Below are positions 20,194 to 28,716 of a stretch of 64,000 nucleotides of DNA, piece by piece. Source of the stretch: Gloeobacter morelensis MG652769 (GTDB lineage: Bacteria > Cyanobacteriota > Cyanobacteriia > Gloeobacterales > Gloeobacteraceae); NCBI RefSeq assembly GCF_021018745.1, contig NZ_CP063845.1, forward strand, positions 2,232,001-2,296,000, given 5' to 3'. The notes below the pieces were generated by a model. The model ran no database searches, was not told the origin of the DNA, and saw only the letters and a list, made by a program, of their open reading frames with translations. Within the stretch, counting starts at the first letter, position 1; each line of letters opens with the position of its first letter. Made by a program: the position numbers and the translations under genes.

Positions 20194-21333
20194 TCAGTTT
20201 GAGTCTTGAGATACAGCTTGCGAGTCGAGGAACAAGATCATGTTCTTCGTCTGCGTTTGCGCTTCGTCTGCCCGCGAATTCACAGGCAAAATTGAGTCGA
20301 TGAACAAGATCATGTTCCTCCCTTCTGTTTGAGCCTTATCTGCCAGTGTAGTTGCAGGAGAGTTGGAGTCGATGAACCAGATCATGTTCTTCCCTTCTGT
20401 TTGAGCCTCATCCCTAAGTGGTTCAGCAAAGAAATCAGTATTTGCCGGCTCTATTTCGGATCCAACTTCAGTCAGTGATAGCTTCCAGATGACGTTTTCA
20501 CCGCTAGACCGATTGCGCCAAAGGATTTCCGCTTTACCATCTTGATCGAAGTCTTTAGCGCTGCCAATCTGCCAGTTCAAATCTGGTTGTGATGGCAAAG
20601 CCGCAATTGAGACAAGTTTCGCACCGTTCATAAACCAGATAAGATTCTCGCCACTAGATTTGTTTCTCCAGACGATGTCTGGCTTGGCGTCCCCATTGAA
20701 ATCTGCAAAACTTGCTAACTGAAAGTCGATATCACTCAAAGTCGGCAAAGTAGTGTTTGAGAGACGGGTCATACCGTTCATAAGCCATACGGAATTCTGG
20801 CCAGAGGCTTGATTGCGCCAAACCAGGTCGGGTTTGTTGTCTGCATTAACGTCCGCTACACTTACCATCTGCCAGTTGGGCTGAGATGGAAGCGGCAACA
20901 AAGTGCTTGAAATTAGGGACGTACCATTCATGAGCTACAGAGAGTGCTGGCCACTGGTCTTGTTACGCCAGACAATATCTGGTTTGGTGTCGCCGTTGAA
21001 ATCTCCTGTGCCCACGATCTGCCAATTGCGATCAGTCTGCGAAGGTAAAGAAGCGGTAGACACATATGATGCACCGTCCATAAACCAAACAGCATTCTCG
21101 CCAGCTTCCGGGCCAGCACCGTAATTTCGCCAAAGAATATCCGGATGACCATCACAGTTGAAGTCACTGTTACCGCAACTTATCGATTGAGCAGAGGCCG
21201 GAGGAATCGACGCCATTAATGCGGAGCTCAAAAGAAGCGGAATAAGACTAAGACTACTTGCCAAACTTGCCGGTGCTGTCGAATGCCACACATTTGCAAG
21301 GATCGTTACCTGTTTGCGTTCGAGCATGCCCAT
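20194..21333 (-). pseudogene. FG-GAP/VCBS repeat secreted protein, interrupted by an in-frame TAG
   Basis: The reading frame from ATG 21333 to 20194 encodes a secreted VCBS/FG-GAP repeat protein of 379 codon positions, paralogous to the next two genes. A single TAG at 20935-20937 splits it into 132 and 245 residues. The frame continues without shift: SGQHSL-stop-LMNGT aligns with SGQNSVWLMNGT in the other repeats, so the stop replaces a Trp codon (TGG to TAG). A signal peptide lies near residues 18-47. Repeats of about 45 residues (DFNGDxKPDIVWRNKxSGxNxxWFMNGxxxxS) follow. The C-terminus has three near-identical 24-residue units. It may be a recent pseudogene, a readthrough case or a sequencing error. 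Confidence 0.85.
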
Positions 21334-21402
21334 CTCCTAATGCAAATAATGCAAAATACCAGCGCATTGTACAGCTACTTTGGCAAAACCTCAACACGCA
21401 GA

Positions 21403-21458
21403 CTGCAATAGCAAATACAAATAAGCTCACTATGGCTTATTTGTATTTGCTATTGCAG
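21403..21458. repeat. Perfect 24-bp inverted repeat between two VCBS genes
   Basis: Positions 21403-21426 and 21435-21458 are exact reverse complements over 24 bases, separated by the 8-base loop TCACTATG. The arms are AT-rich (key segment GCAAATACAAATAAGC). It starts 26 bases after the stop of the upstream VCBS gene on the minus strand and would form a long hairpin in RNA from either strand. It lacks the GC-rich stem and trailing T-run of an ordinary terminator. It could be a terminator of unusual type, a processing site, or a tiny mobile-element relic. Confidence 0.9.
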
Positions 21459-21483
21459 ACCATTGAACCTGGCTGTCAATCCT

Positions 21484-22467
21484 TCAGTTCTGTCCGTAGG
21501 CAATAGCCTGCGAGTCGAGAAACAAAATCATGTTCTCAGCATCTGTCCGAGGATTGCTCGTCAAACCGTTACTGGCTGTGCGATCGACCGGTGCGTACAC
21601 GTTCACAGGCGGCAAGAAGGGGGTCGAGGAGACTTTAGTGCCGTTCAGGTTCCAGACGGCGTTCTCACCGCTAGTCTGGTTGCGCCAGAGGACTTCGGCC
21701 TTGCCGTCGTTGTTGAGGTCTTTCGCCCCACCGATTTCCCAGTTGAGATCGGCCTGGGTGGGCAGGTTGGCGGTCGAGGTGCGGGTGGTGCCGTTCATGT
21801 ACCAGATGGTGTTCTGGCCGGTGGTGCTGTTGCGCCAGAGCAAATCGGGCTTTTTGTCGGCGTTGAAGTCGCCCACACCCACGGCCTGCCAGGCGGTGCC
21901 AGTCCAGGTGGGCAACTCAGCAGTTGAAGTCCGGGTGGTGCCATTCATCAGCCAGACGGAATTTTCGCCCGTAACTTTGTTGCGCCAGACCAGGTCGGAC
22001 TTGGCGTCGGCGTTGAAGTCCGCCACACCCACCATCTGCCAGTTCGGATCGCTCTGGGCAGGTAGGGTGGCCGTCGAGAGGCGCTGGGTGCCGTTCATCA
22101 GCCACACGGAATTCGCACCGGTGGCCTTGTTGCGCCAGATGATATCGGGTTTGCCGTCGGTGTTGAAATTGCCCGTCCCCACGATCTGCCAGTCGGGATT
22201 GGTCTCCACCGGCAGATCGGCGTAAGAAAGATAGGTGGTGCCGTTCATGAACCACACGCCCGTCTTGCCGGCGTTAAAAGTGCCGTAGTTGCGCCAGAGG
22301 ATGTCCGGCTTGCCGTCGCAATTGAAATCGCTCTGGGCGCAGGCAGTCTGGGCGGGCGCGGAGCTGCTTGCGAGCACCAGCGCCACACCGGCCATCGACG
22401 CGATCAGCAGGCCCCCCCGGACGCCAATCGCCTGACCCATGACACCTGGAATGTCGAAAATCTTCAT
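21484..22467 (-). CDS. FG-GAP/VCBS repeat secreted protein, intact paralogue 1
   Basis: This 327-residue exported protein has an N-terminal hydrophobic segment (about 16-40, GGLLIASMAGVALVLASSSAPAQ broken at its cleavage region), then six or so VCBS units of about 45 residues with the Ca-binding-like core DFNADxKPDLLWRN and the spacer WFMNGTTxxSxAxLPxQ. Such repeats form beta-propellers like integrin alpha-chains. The C-terminus ends NMILFLDSQAIAYGQN, matching the tag that is triplicated in the neighbouring interrupted gene. It belongs to a tandem set of three paralogues. The ligand and location (periplasm or outside) are not known. Confidence 0.88.
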   Translation of the reverse strand: MKIFDIPGVMGQAIGVRGGLLIASMAGVALVLASSSAPAQTACAQSDFNCDGKPDILWRNYGTFNAGKTGVWFMNGTTYLSYADLPVETNPDWQIVGTGNFNTDGKPDIIWRNKATGANSVWLMNGTQRLSTATLPAQSDPNWQMVGVADFNADAKSDLVWRNKVTGENSVWLMNGTTRTSTAELPTWTGTAWQAVGVGDFNADKKPDLLWRNSTTGQNTIWYMNGTTRTSTANLPTQADLNWEIGGAKDLNNDGKAEVLWRNQTSGENAVWNLNGTKVSSTPFLPPVNVYAPVDRTASNGLTSNPRTDAENMILFLDSQAIAYGQN

Positions 22468-22504
22468 GAAAAAATGCTCCTTCGCTACAACCTGGGCGGA
22501 AGTC

Positions 22505-23617
22505 TCACTTGGTAATTGCCGACCAGGGGCTGGGGGTGCCCTGGATTTGCGTTGTGCTCGGAAGACCGTTGGCGGCGTTCAACGACGCGACGTTGACCAC
22601 CTGGGGCAGGTAGCCGGTGAGATTGAAGGTGATGCCGTTCATCAGCCAGAGGGCGCTCTCGCCGGTGACCTTGTTGCGCCAGACAATGTCGGTCTGGCCG
22701 TCCTGGCCTGCTATCACTTGCGGAATCGAGCCGCTCTGAAGCTTGCCGTAGTCGCCCACGCCGACGATCTCCCAGTCGAGATTGCTCACCGGCGAAAAGG
22801 TCGCCGATTCGGTGAAGGTGGTGCCGTCGAGGTACCAGACGCGGTGGGTGCCGGCCTCGCTGCCGCTGCCGTAGTTGCGCCAGAGAATGTCGGGCTTGGC
22901 GTCGCCATTGAAATCGCCCGCCCCCACAATCCGCCAGTTAAGGTCGCTCTCCGCCCCAAGGATGGTCGAAGAGACCCGCACGGCCCCGTTCATGTACCAG
23001 ACGCGCACCTCGCCGGTGGCTGTGTTCTGCCAGAGGATGTCCGGCCGGGCACTGTCGCCGAAATTGTCCACAGCGACGATTTGCCAGTCGAGGTCCGACT
23101 CCACAGGCAGCGGGATCTGCTCGAAGTCATCATCGTCGTCATCGTCGTCGGTAAAGCCACGGCCGTATCGATTGTCGTCATCATCGTCGTCATCTTCCAG
23201 CGACCAGACGTAGTTCAGGCCGCTACCAAAGTCGCGCCAGACGATATCCGTCTTGCCGTCAGCCGTGAAGTCGCCGGTGCCCCCGATTTGCCAGTTGAGA
23301 TCGGTTTGGGCGGGCAGGCTGACCGCCGAAAGGTAGGTCAGGCCGTCCATGTACCAGACCAGATTTTTGCCCGCGTCGGCACCGGTGCCGAAGTTGCGCC
23401 AGACGACGTCGGGTTTGCCGTCGCAGTTGAAGTCGGTGCGCGCGCAGGCGGGTGCTTGGGCGGGTGCTGAAGTGCTGAAGACCACCAACGCCGCGCATAG
23501 GCCCGAGGCGGCCAGCAACCCCAGCCCCAGGCGGTGAAGCGCCGATCGCCCGCGGGGGCGAGAAGCAGCGAATGCCCTTTGGAATATCAAGATACCTTGC
23601 TCCTTTTCGTGCTTCAT
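22505..23617 (-). CDS. FG-GAP/VCBS repeat secreted protein, paralogue 2 with acidic insert
   Basis: This 370-residue protein has a basic N-region and a hydrophobic signal segment (about 30-53, ending SAPAQA), followed by five VCBS/FG-GAP units (for example DFNGDAKPDILWRNYGSG). The third unit is interrupted by a strongly acidic loop consisting of two Asp runs around NRYGRGFT (about residues 140-165), encoded by GTC/ATC-rich repeats at 23125-23200. This loop is absent from the other paralogues and may bind calcium or be a slippage product. It starts 231 bases from the divergent sigma-factor gene, so the two share one intergenic control region. Confidence 0.87.
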   Translation of the reverse strand: MKHEKEQGILIFQRAFAASRPRGRSALHRLGLGLLAASGLCAALVVFSTSAPAQAPACARTDFNCDGKPDVVWRNFGTGADAGKNLVWYMDGLTYLSAVSLPAQTDLNWQIGGTGDFTADGKTDIVWRDFGSGLNYVWSLEDDDDDDDNRYGRGFTDDDDDDDDFEQIPLPVESDLDWQIVAVDNFGDSARPDILWQNTATGEVRVWYMNGAVRVSSTILGAESDLNWRIVGAGDFNGDAKPDILWRNYGSGSEAGTHRVWYLDGTTFTESATFSPVSNLDWEIVGVGDYGKLQSGSIPQVIAGQDGQTDIVWRNKVTGESALWLMNGITFNLTGYLPQVVNVASLNAANGLPSTTQIQGTPSPWSAITK

Positions 23618-23848
23618 TCTCGTTCTATAAAGGCAAATGGGTCGTTTTGAGGGGTTCGGTTACCCGCGGGTATGCGCGAAGGCGAACAACTTTGCCCGGG
23701 AATCGACCTGTTGCGCTTTGAGGTAACCGCCGGTCGGTCTTTTGCCCATGGGTAGGTAGGGTACCACGCTGTCCGACCCGCGACTTGGCAAGGCCGGACA
23801 TTCGGGTACAGGTTGCCGCTCCGGGAGTGTTTCGATGGATAGCGAACC

Positions 23849-24706
23849 ATGGAAAGTGCTGTTGCACCGTTGTTCGAAAATGTGAAGCAGATGGCCGTAA
23901 CCGACCTCGATCGCCTGGCAGGCAAGCTGAAGCCGCTGTTGCGGCAACGGGAGGCAAGCTGCTGCAATCGGGATTATGCTCTGTCCGCCCGGTTGCAGGC
24001 CGTCGAGGCCGCCGACGGGGCGTTGCGCGAAGCGGGATTGAACCTCTTTGTCGAGGAAGTGGCGCGATTTAGCCGGGCGTTTCTCAGGCGCAAAGATTTC
24101 TGGCAGTTGGGCAGCCGTCCTCTCGATGCGGAGGATTTTGTCATGGAGGTGCTCATCCGGCTGACGACCGGGGAACTGGACAACTTTGACCCGGCGCGGG
24201 CCGGGTTTGGCACCTGGCTGAAGGCCACGGTACTGCGCACGACTTTTGCCGAACTGAAGCGCCGCGACAACCCTTATTGGGGGCGCAGCCGGAACCTGGG
24301 GCTGCGCGCCGAGCGCTCGCGCACCCAGGCCCAGGCGCTCGCCAATCCCGCTTCGCTGAATACGCCGCTCGGCCAGGGCGGCGATGCCGTTCTGCAGGAT
24401 GTGCTGGTGTCAAGGGGAAATTCACCGGATTTTGAGTTGTTGGAAGAGCAGTGCGCCTGCCGTTTCCGCCAGGCCATCGAGGCACTCACGCCGGAGGAGC
24501 AGGTGCTCATCGAGCGCGCCTACGCCTTCGACGAAAGCCACGAGCGGATCGCCCGCTCGCTGGGGGTGACCCGGGCGGCCGTCACCCGGCGGCTCGGGCG
24601 CATCCGCAACCGACTGGTGGCGCTGTTGGGAGAATCATTTTGTCACGACTGCGATGGAACCCGATTTGCCAAGGAGATCTTTGGAGACCCCCATGATGAA
24701 CCCTGA
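23849..24706 (+). CDS. Sigma-70-family RNA polymerase sigma factor (ECF-like)
   Basis: This 285-residue protein contains sigma region 2 at about 70-140 (PLDAEDFVMEVLIRL, then FGTWLKATVLRTTFAELKRR) and sigma region 4 at about 205-265 (LTPEEQVLIERAYAFDESH and the helix-turn-helix IARSLGVTRAAVTRRLGRIR). There is no region 3, as in extracytoplasmic-function sigma factors. An unusual N-terminal helix of about 65 residues and a long linker lengthen it beyond the usual 170-200. Its stop overlaps the start of the next gene by 14 bases, implying coupling. It is divergent from the VCBS gene cluster, which makes those secreted proteins candidate targets. Confidence 0.85.
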   Translation: MESAVAPLFENVKQMAVTDLDRLAGKLKPLLRQREASCCNRDYALSARLQAVEAADGALREAGLNLFVEEVARFSRAFLRRKDFWQLGSRPLDAEDFVMEVLIRLTTGELDNFDPARAGFGTWLKATVLRTTFAELKRRDNPYWGRSRNLGLRAERSRTQAQALANPASLNTPLGQGGDAVLQDVLVSRGNSPDFELLEEQCACRFRQAIEALTPEEQVLIERAYAFDESHERIARSLGVTRAAVTRRLGRIRNRLVALLGESFCHDCDGTRFAKEIFGDPHDEP

Positions 24707-25337
24707 TCGCTTCGAAAAAGCGCTGCCGATCCTGATCAAAAATTCCGGCTGGGTGCGCACTCCAGGGCGGCGGCGCCCGGCCGGTGCGCCACCGCAGCCC
24801 CATCCGTCCCGGCGCACTCCCTCGCCGTGGCTGTGGGCGGCCCCGGCCTCCCTGGCGGCGGCCGGTCTGGTGGTCTTGCTGACAGCCCGCCTGCCGGGAC
24901 TGCTGGTGGCTCCGGCACCCTACACCGAGGAATTCTCAGAGCCCCAGAGCCTCACCGATGTGCCCGAGCCGGTGCGCTTTCCGCTCTGGCTGGAGCGCGG
25001 CGCCCGCGGCCAAGTGGTCTACCGGGCATCGGCCGAGACGCTGGTGGCCAATAAAGCAGTGCGCCTGCCGGTCGAAGGGCGGGTGGGGGCGGTGGCCTTT
25101 CCGGCGGGTACCGCCCTGGTCGGTTCGTTGGTTCCCGTCGATGCCGCCCACGCGGTGCTGAAGTTCGAATCGCTGATTTTGAACGGCCGCACCTACCGCA
25201 TCCAGGCCACCAGTGCCCCACTGGCCAGCAAAATGCAGACCCGCCAGGGCAGCGGTATGGTCGCGGTCGTCGAACTGCGTCCGGCGCAGGTTCTGCCCGT
25301 GCGCTTCGACGAAGCGGTTCAATTGGAAAGTCTCTAG
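24693..25337 (+). CDS. Single-pass membrane protein downstream of the sigma factor (possible anti-sigma role)
   Basis: This 214-residue protein has a short cytoplasmic N-terminus (MMNPDRFEKALPILIKNSGW), a Pro/Arg-rich stretch, one membrane segment (about 50-75, APASLAAAGLVVLLTARLPG), and an extracytoplasmic domain of about 130 residues rich in beta strands (FPAGTALVGSLVPVDAAHAV, ILNGRTYRIQATS). It starts at ATG 24693 inside the sigma gene's 3' end, behind AAGGAGAT. The topology and coupling resemble anti-sigma partners, but no ZAS-type zinc motif or known anti-sigma domain is visible. The outer domain is loosely reminiscent of VirB10/TrbI-type beta folds. The role is inferred from context only. 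Confidence 0.7.
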   Translation: MMNPDRFEKALPILIKNSGWVRTPGRRRPAGAPPQPHPSRRTPSPWLWAAPASLAAAGLVVLLTARLPGLLVAPAPYTEEFSEPQSLTDVPEPVRFPLWLERGARGQVVYRASAETLVANKAVRLPVEGRVGAVAFPAGTALVGSLVPVDAAHAVLKFESLILNGRTYRIQATSAPLASKMQTRQGSGMVAVVELRPAQVLPVRFDEAVQLESL

Positions 25338-25351
25338 GTGGAGCATCGCTC

Positions 25352-27319
25352 ATGTCGTCGTCGGGTTTCCCTCTACACAATCTGCGCGCCGGCGCCCTGG
25401 AGCTGGGCGGGCGGGTTGTCGCAATCCAGTTCCTGCTTGCCGCCCTTTTCGGCCTGTGGCCGGGGGTACCGGTGAACGCCCAACCGGCGGGGGCCGGAGC
25501 GGAGGAGACCATAGGCCGCCTCGGGCCGCGGGTGCTCGAATTTAGCCGGCGCAAAACCGTGCGCGGCAAACCGGAAGCCAAAATCGACGTGGTCGTCTTC
25601 GCCTTGCCCGCGCTGAGCGAAACCCAGCGCAGCAAACTCGAAGATCTGGGCATCGATGCGGCGCGGGCCGTCCGGGGCGGCTCGCCGCTGGCGGCGACGC
25701 CGGGGGTGCTCCGGGCGCTGTCTCGTCTCGATTTTGTGGTGCACATCGACGACCGGCACCTCACCAAGATGGATTCGACCATCGCCAGCTACCTGGCTGC
25801 CCTGGACGGCGGCCGTCCCGGAGATAACCCGGCAGCACTCGAAGTCGAAGTCACCCTGCATCCCGACCTTAGCGCAGCCCAAAGGCAAACCCTCGCAAGC
25901 TTCGGCCTCAACCCGCAGGCAATCGCCTACGACCGGGTAGTGGGAGAAGTCCAAGCCCAACGGCTCGAACAACTCGCCGCCCAGGAGTGCGTACTGGGAA
26001 TTTCGCTTCCCAGCGAAGAAGAACAACAGCAGGCTCCTCGACTGCCGACCCGGATCGACAGCCCCGCCGAGCTGGCCAAGTTGCACCAGCGCGGCTGGAC
26101 CGGCAAGGGCGTCAAAGTGGCTGTGATCGACGGCGACTTTGATCCCAAAGACCCACGGCTCGCCGGCGGCGGGGTGCTGTACGCCGAGACCATTGGTGCA
26201 GCACGCAACGAGAGTGCCGCCAGTAAGGCCCATGGCACCGCCGTCGCCGCCATCTTGCGGGTGGTCGCTCCCGAGGCGCAGTTGATTTTGCTCTCGGTAG
26301 GCAGTGCTCCCGGCGGCAATGTCTACCGGGCGATTGACCGGGCATTGGCGCTGGAGGCCGATGTGATCAACGTCTCGCTGGGTAAGGCGATTCCTGAAGA
26401 GAGCTTTTTGCGCGGCGACGGCCCGCTCGCCCAGGCTTTAGGCTACAAGCTCGCCAAGCGCGGCACTTCGCTGGTGGTGGCTGCGGGCAACTACAACCGT
26501 TCGCTTGCCTACCTTGCCGACGGCGGCCGCTTCGACGGCCGCAGGCTGCTGCTGGGGCCGCAGCAGCAGACCCAGATCCGCTTTTTCTGGCCGCGCCGGT
26601 TACCGGACAATCAGGTCTTCGTCGCCTGGGACGACGAGTACGCTCCGGTGGCCCGGCGCGCGAGCGATCTGACCCTCGAAGTGCGCGAGGCGCGCTCCGG
26701 CAAAGTCGTAGGCTTCTCCAACGACAACCAGTTAGGCAGCAAGCCGCCCAAGGAGGTGCTGCGGCTGGCCCGGCCCGGCTCCGCCAACTTCGGCAAGCCC
26801 GGCTTCATCCCGGTCACCGGCGGCGGTGAATATTTTGCGATCGCGGTCGGTAGCGCCATGCCCCCCCAGACCATGCGCGGCCGGGCGCTGCGGGTCGGTG
26901 TGAGCCAGGGAGCCGTGCTCGAATCGCCCAGCAACGCCGCGAGCATCAGTGCCGCCCCCTACGCCCTCGCCGCCCAGAGTCTGATGGTCGGCGCCCTGGA
27001 GGCCAAGGGGGGCAAGTTCGCCATCGCCCCCCACAGCGGCCGCGGTCCCCAACTGGATGGCCTACCCCGCCCCGACGTGCTCGCCCGCGACGCCGGAGCG
27101 CTGCTGCGCGGCACCTCCGCTGCCGCGCCCTTTGTGAGTGGAGTGGTCGCTATGCTCAAAAGCCTCCAGCCGGATCTCAAGCCACCTGAGATCCGTGAGC
27201 TGCTCAAGCGCACCGCCGGCCGCGGTGAAGCCGGCGGCATCGACCCGGTAGCGGCGATCGGCGCGGTGGTCTCCGCCAACGGCAACACCCAATTTCTGAC
27301 GGCCGTCGAGCGTCACTGA
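25352..27319 (+). CDS. Subtilisin-like serine protease (S8 family), exported
   Basis: This 655-residue secreted or membrane-anchored protease has an N-terminal hydrophobic segment (about 20-44, ending VNAQ), a pro-region of about 200 residues, and a peptidase S8 domain with Asp260 (VKVAVIDGDFDP), His294 (SKAHGTAVAAIL), oxyanion Asn380 (VVAAGN) and Ser589 (GTSAAAPFVSGVVAML). All triad residues are present. A 200-residue insert between Asn380 and Ser589 (QTQIRFFWPRRLPDNQVF onward) has a beta-sandwich character seen in other S8 enzymes. It follows the membrane protein by 14 bases, so sigma factor, membrane protein and protease look like one operon. Regulated processing of surface proteins is a possible role, unproven. 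Confidence 0.88.
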   Translation: MSSSGFPLHNLRAGALELGGRVVAIQFLLAALFGLWPGVPVNAQPAGAGAEETIGRLGPRVLEFSRRKTVRGKPEAKIDVVVFALPALSETQRSKLEDLGIDAARAVRGGSPLAATPGVLRALSRLDFVVHIDDRHLTKMDSTIASYLAALDGGRPGDNPAALEVEVTLHPDLSAAQRQTLASFGLNPQAIAYDRVVGEVQAQRLEQLAAQECVLGISLPSEEEQQQAPRLPTRIDSPAELAKLHQRGWTGKGVKVAVIDGDFDPKDPRLAGGGVLYAETIGAARNESAASKAHGTAVAAILRVVAPEAQLILLSVGSAPGGNVYRAIDRALALEADVINVSLGKAIPEESFLRGDGPLAQALGYKLAKRGTSLVVAAGNYNRSLAYLADGGRFDGRRLLLGPQQQTQIRFFWPRRLPDNQVFVAWDDEYAPVARRASDLTLEVREARSGKVVGFSNDNQLGSKPPKEVLRLARPGSANFGKPGFIPVTGGGEYFAIAVGSAMPPQTMRGRALRVGVSQGAVLESPSNAASISAAPYALAAQSLMVGALEAKGGKFAIAPHSGRGPQLDGLPRPDVLARDAGALLRGTSAAAPFVSGVVAMLKSLQPDLKPPEIRELLKRTAGRGEAGGIDPVAAIGAVVSANGNTQFLTAVERH

Positions 27320-27368
27320 CGCGCCGAACGCCACCGGTGCGCTGCAACGGATCCAGGGAGTGCATTCT

Positions 27369-28034
27369 ATGCACAGCATACTGATCGCCCAGAACGAGCC
27401 GCGCGTTGCCGCTCTGCTGGCAAGCAGCCTGCATACCCACGGCTTCGAGGCGGTGATTGCCCGCAGTAGGGAGCAGACACTCACGCTCGCCTGCGGCGAC
27501 CACTTCGACCTGCTGGTCATCGATTTTCAATCGCCCGACAAAGGCGGCCTGAGCGTGCTCGAAACCTTACAAAGCAGTAGTGCACCGCTGCCGACCATCG
27601 CCCTGGTCGCCCGCGAGGCAGTAGACGCCATCGCCACCGGCCACAATAGCCATCTGAGCGACTTTGTGATCAAGCCGTTTCGGTTTACCGAACTGCTGGC
27701 GCGCATCCGCCTGCGCCTGCGCAAGCGGTGCGCGGCGGGCGAAGGGGCGCTGACTGTCCTGCGCTCGGGGGATATCGTTCTGGATCTGTGCGCCCGCGAA
27801 GCGCGGGTGGGCGGTCGGGCAGTCGAGCTGACCCCGCGCGAGTTCGTGCTGGCCGAGGCGTTTTTGCGCAACGCCGGGCGGGTGCTGGGCCGCGACTATC
27901 TGTTGAGCAACATCTGGGGCTACGACTACGACCCCGGCTCCAACATCGTCGATGTCTACGTCCGCCACCTGCGCATCAAGCTGTGCGGCCGCCGCCTGGA
28001 GACGATTCGCGGTCTGGGCTACCGGCTTAGCTGA
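27369..28034 (+). CDS. OmpR-family response regulator with degenerate receiver
   Basis: This 221-residue protein has an N-terminal receiver domain (1-115) and a C-terminal winged helix (about 125-221, TPREFVLAEAFLRNAGRVLG and VDVYVRHLRIKL). The phosphoacceptor is Asp52 (LLVIDFQSP) and Lys102 is present (DFVIKPF). The acidic metal-binding pair that normally precedes it is replaced by Gln8-Asn9 (ILIAQNEPR), and the switch Thr/Ser position is Val80 (IALVARE). Phosphorylation is therefore doubtful. The start at 27369 is preferred over an in-frame ATG at 27360. No histidine kinase is adjacent. It lies 49 bases after the protease gene and ends overlapping the convergent next gene by 8 bases. Confidence 0.88.
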   Translation: MHSILIAQNEPRVAALLASSLHTHGFEAVIARSREQTLTLACGDHFDLLVIDFQSPDKGGLSVLETLQSSSAPLPTIALVAREAVDAIATGHNSHLSDFVIKPFRFTELLARIRLRLRKRCAAGEGALTVLRSGDIVLDLCAREARVGGRAVELTPREFVLAEAFLRNAGRVLGRDYLLSNIWGYDYDPGSNIVDVYVRHLRIKLCGRRLETIRGLGYRLS

Positions 28035-28623
28035 CGGTCCGGCCCATCGCCTGCAGCAGCGCGTTGAGGGCGCTATCTTCTGAAGGGTTGATGCGGCGAT
28101 CGAGCATGGCGATACCGACGGCCCTGGCCAGGGCGAGGGCGGCGACATCCGGATCGAGATCCGCGAGCACCGCTTCGAGCGGCTGCGGGTTGGATAGCTG
28201 GGAACGGATCCCAGCCAGGGTCGCCTCGTCGAAACCGAGGGCCATCAGTTGGGGTCTCAGATTCTCCCAGGGAATCGGCCCCTCGCCCTGGCCCGCCTGG
28301 ATCATGTGGGCAAGCAGGCGGTGCAGTTGGCTCTGCTGGGCAGGGGTGGGCTCGAACGGGGCGGCGAGGGGCATGCCGGGGGTACACCGCAGTTTGCCCA
28401 GAATATGTTGCCAGTCGCGGGGGTCGCAGGCTTCGGGCTTCTCGACGCAAAAAGAGACGTAGATGCGGTTGGTGTCCGGCTCCAGGTGGGTGACCCGGGC
28501 GCGCACCCCGAGGAACCCGAGCCACTGCGAAAGCAAATTGACCAGCGTCGAGCGCGGCGCTGCGGAACCGGCCAGAAGCCGGATCTGGGTATGCACCATC
28601 GGGCGAACGATCTGCGAGAGCAT
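28027..28623 (-). CDS. Hypothetical protein with a possible TerB-like C-terminus
   Basis: This 198-residue soluble protein is translated from ATG 28623 (MLSQIVRPMVHTQIRLLAGS). The N-terminal half (LVNLLSQWLGFLGVRARVTH, DTNRIYVSFCVEKPEAC) looks like a small alpha/beta unit. The C-terminal half is helical, with ALALARAVGIAMLDRRINPSE resembling TerB-type helical bundles, though the match is weak. An upstream in-frame ATG at 28716 would start against the tRNA gene and is not used. It is convergent with the response regulator, with an 8-base overlap of the stops. Function unknown. Confidence 0.75.
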   Translation of the reverse strand: MLSQIVRPMVHTQIRLLAGSAAPRSTLVNLLSQWLGFLGVRARVTHLEPDTNRIYVSFCVEKPEACDPRDWQHILGKLRCTPGMPLAAPFEPTPAQQSQLHRLLAHMIQAGQGEGPIPWENLRPQLMALGFDEATLAGIRSQLSNPQPLEAVLADLDPDVAALALARAVGIAMLDRRINPSEDSALNALLQAMGRTVS

Positions 28624-28716
28624 GCGTGCACCTGTAGAGCGGTCGATTTCCACAGCATACAGAGAGGGCCGCGGCTTGACACTGCCCGAAGCGGTGTGCG
28701 AGCTTGGATAAGCCAT

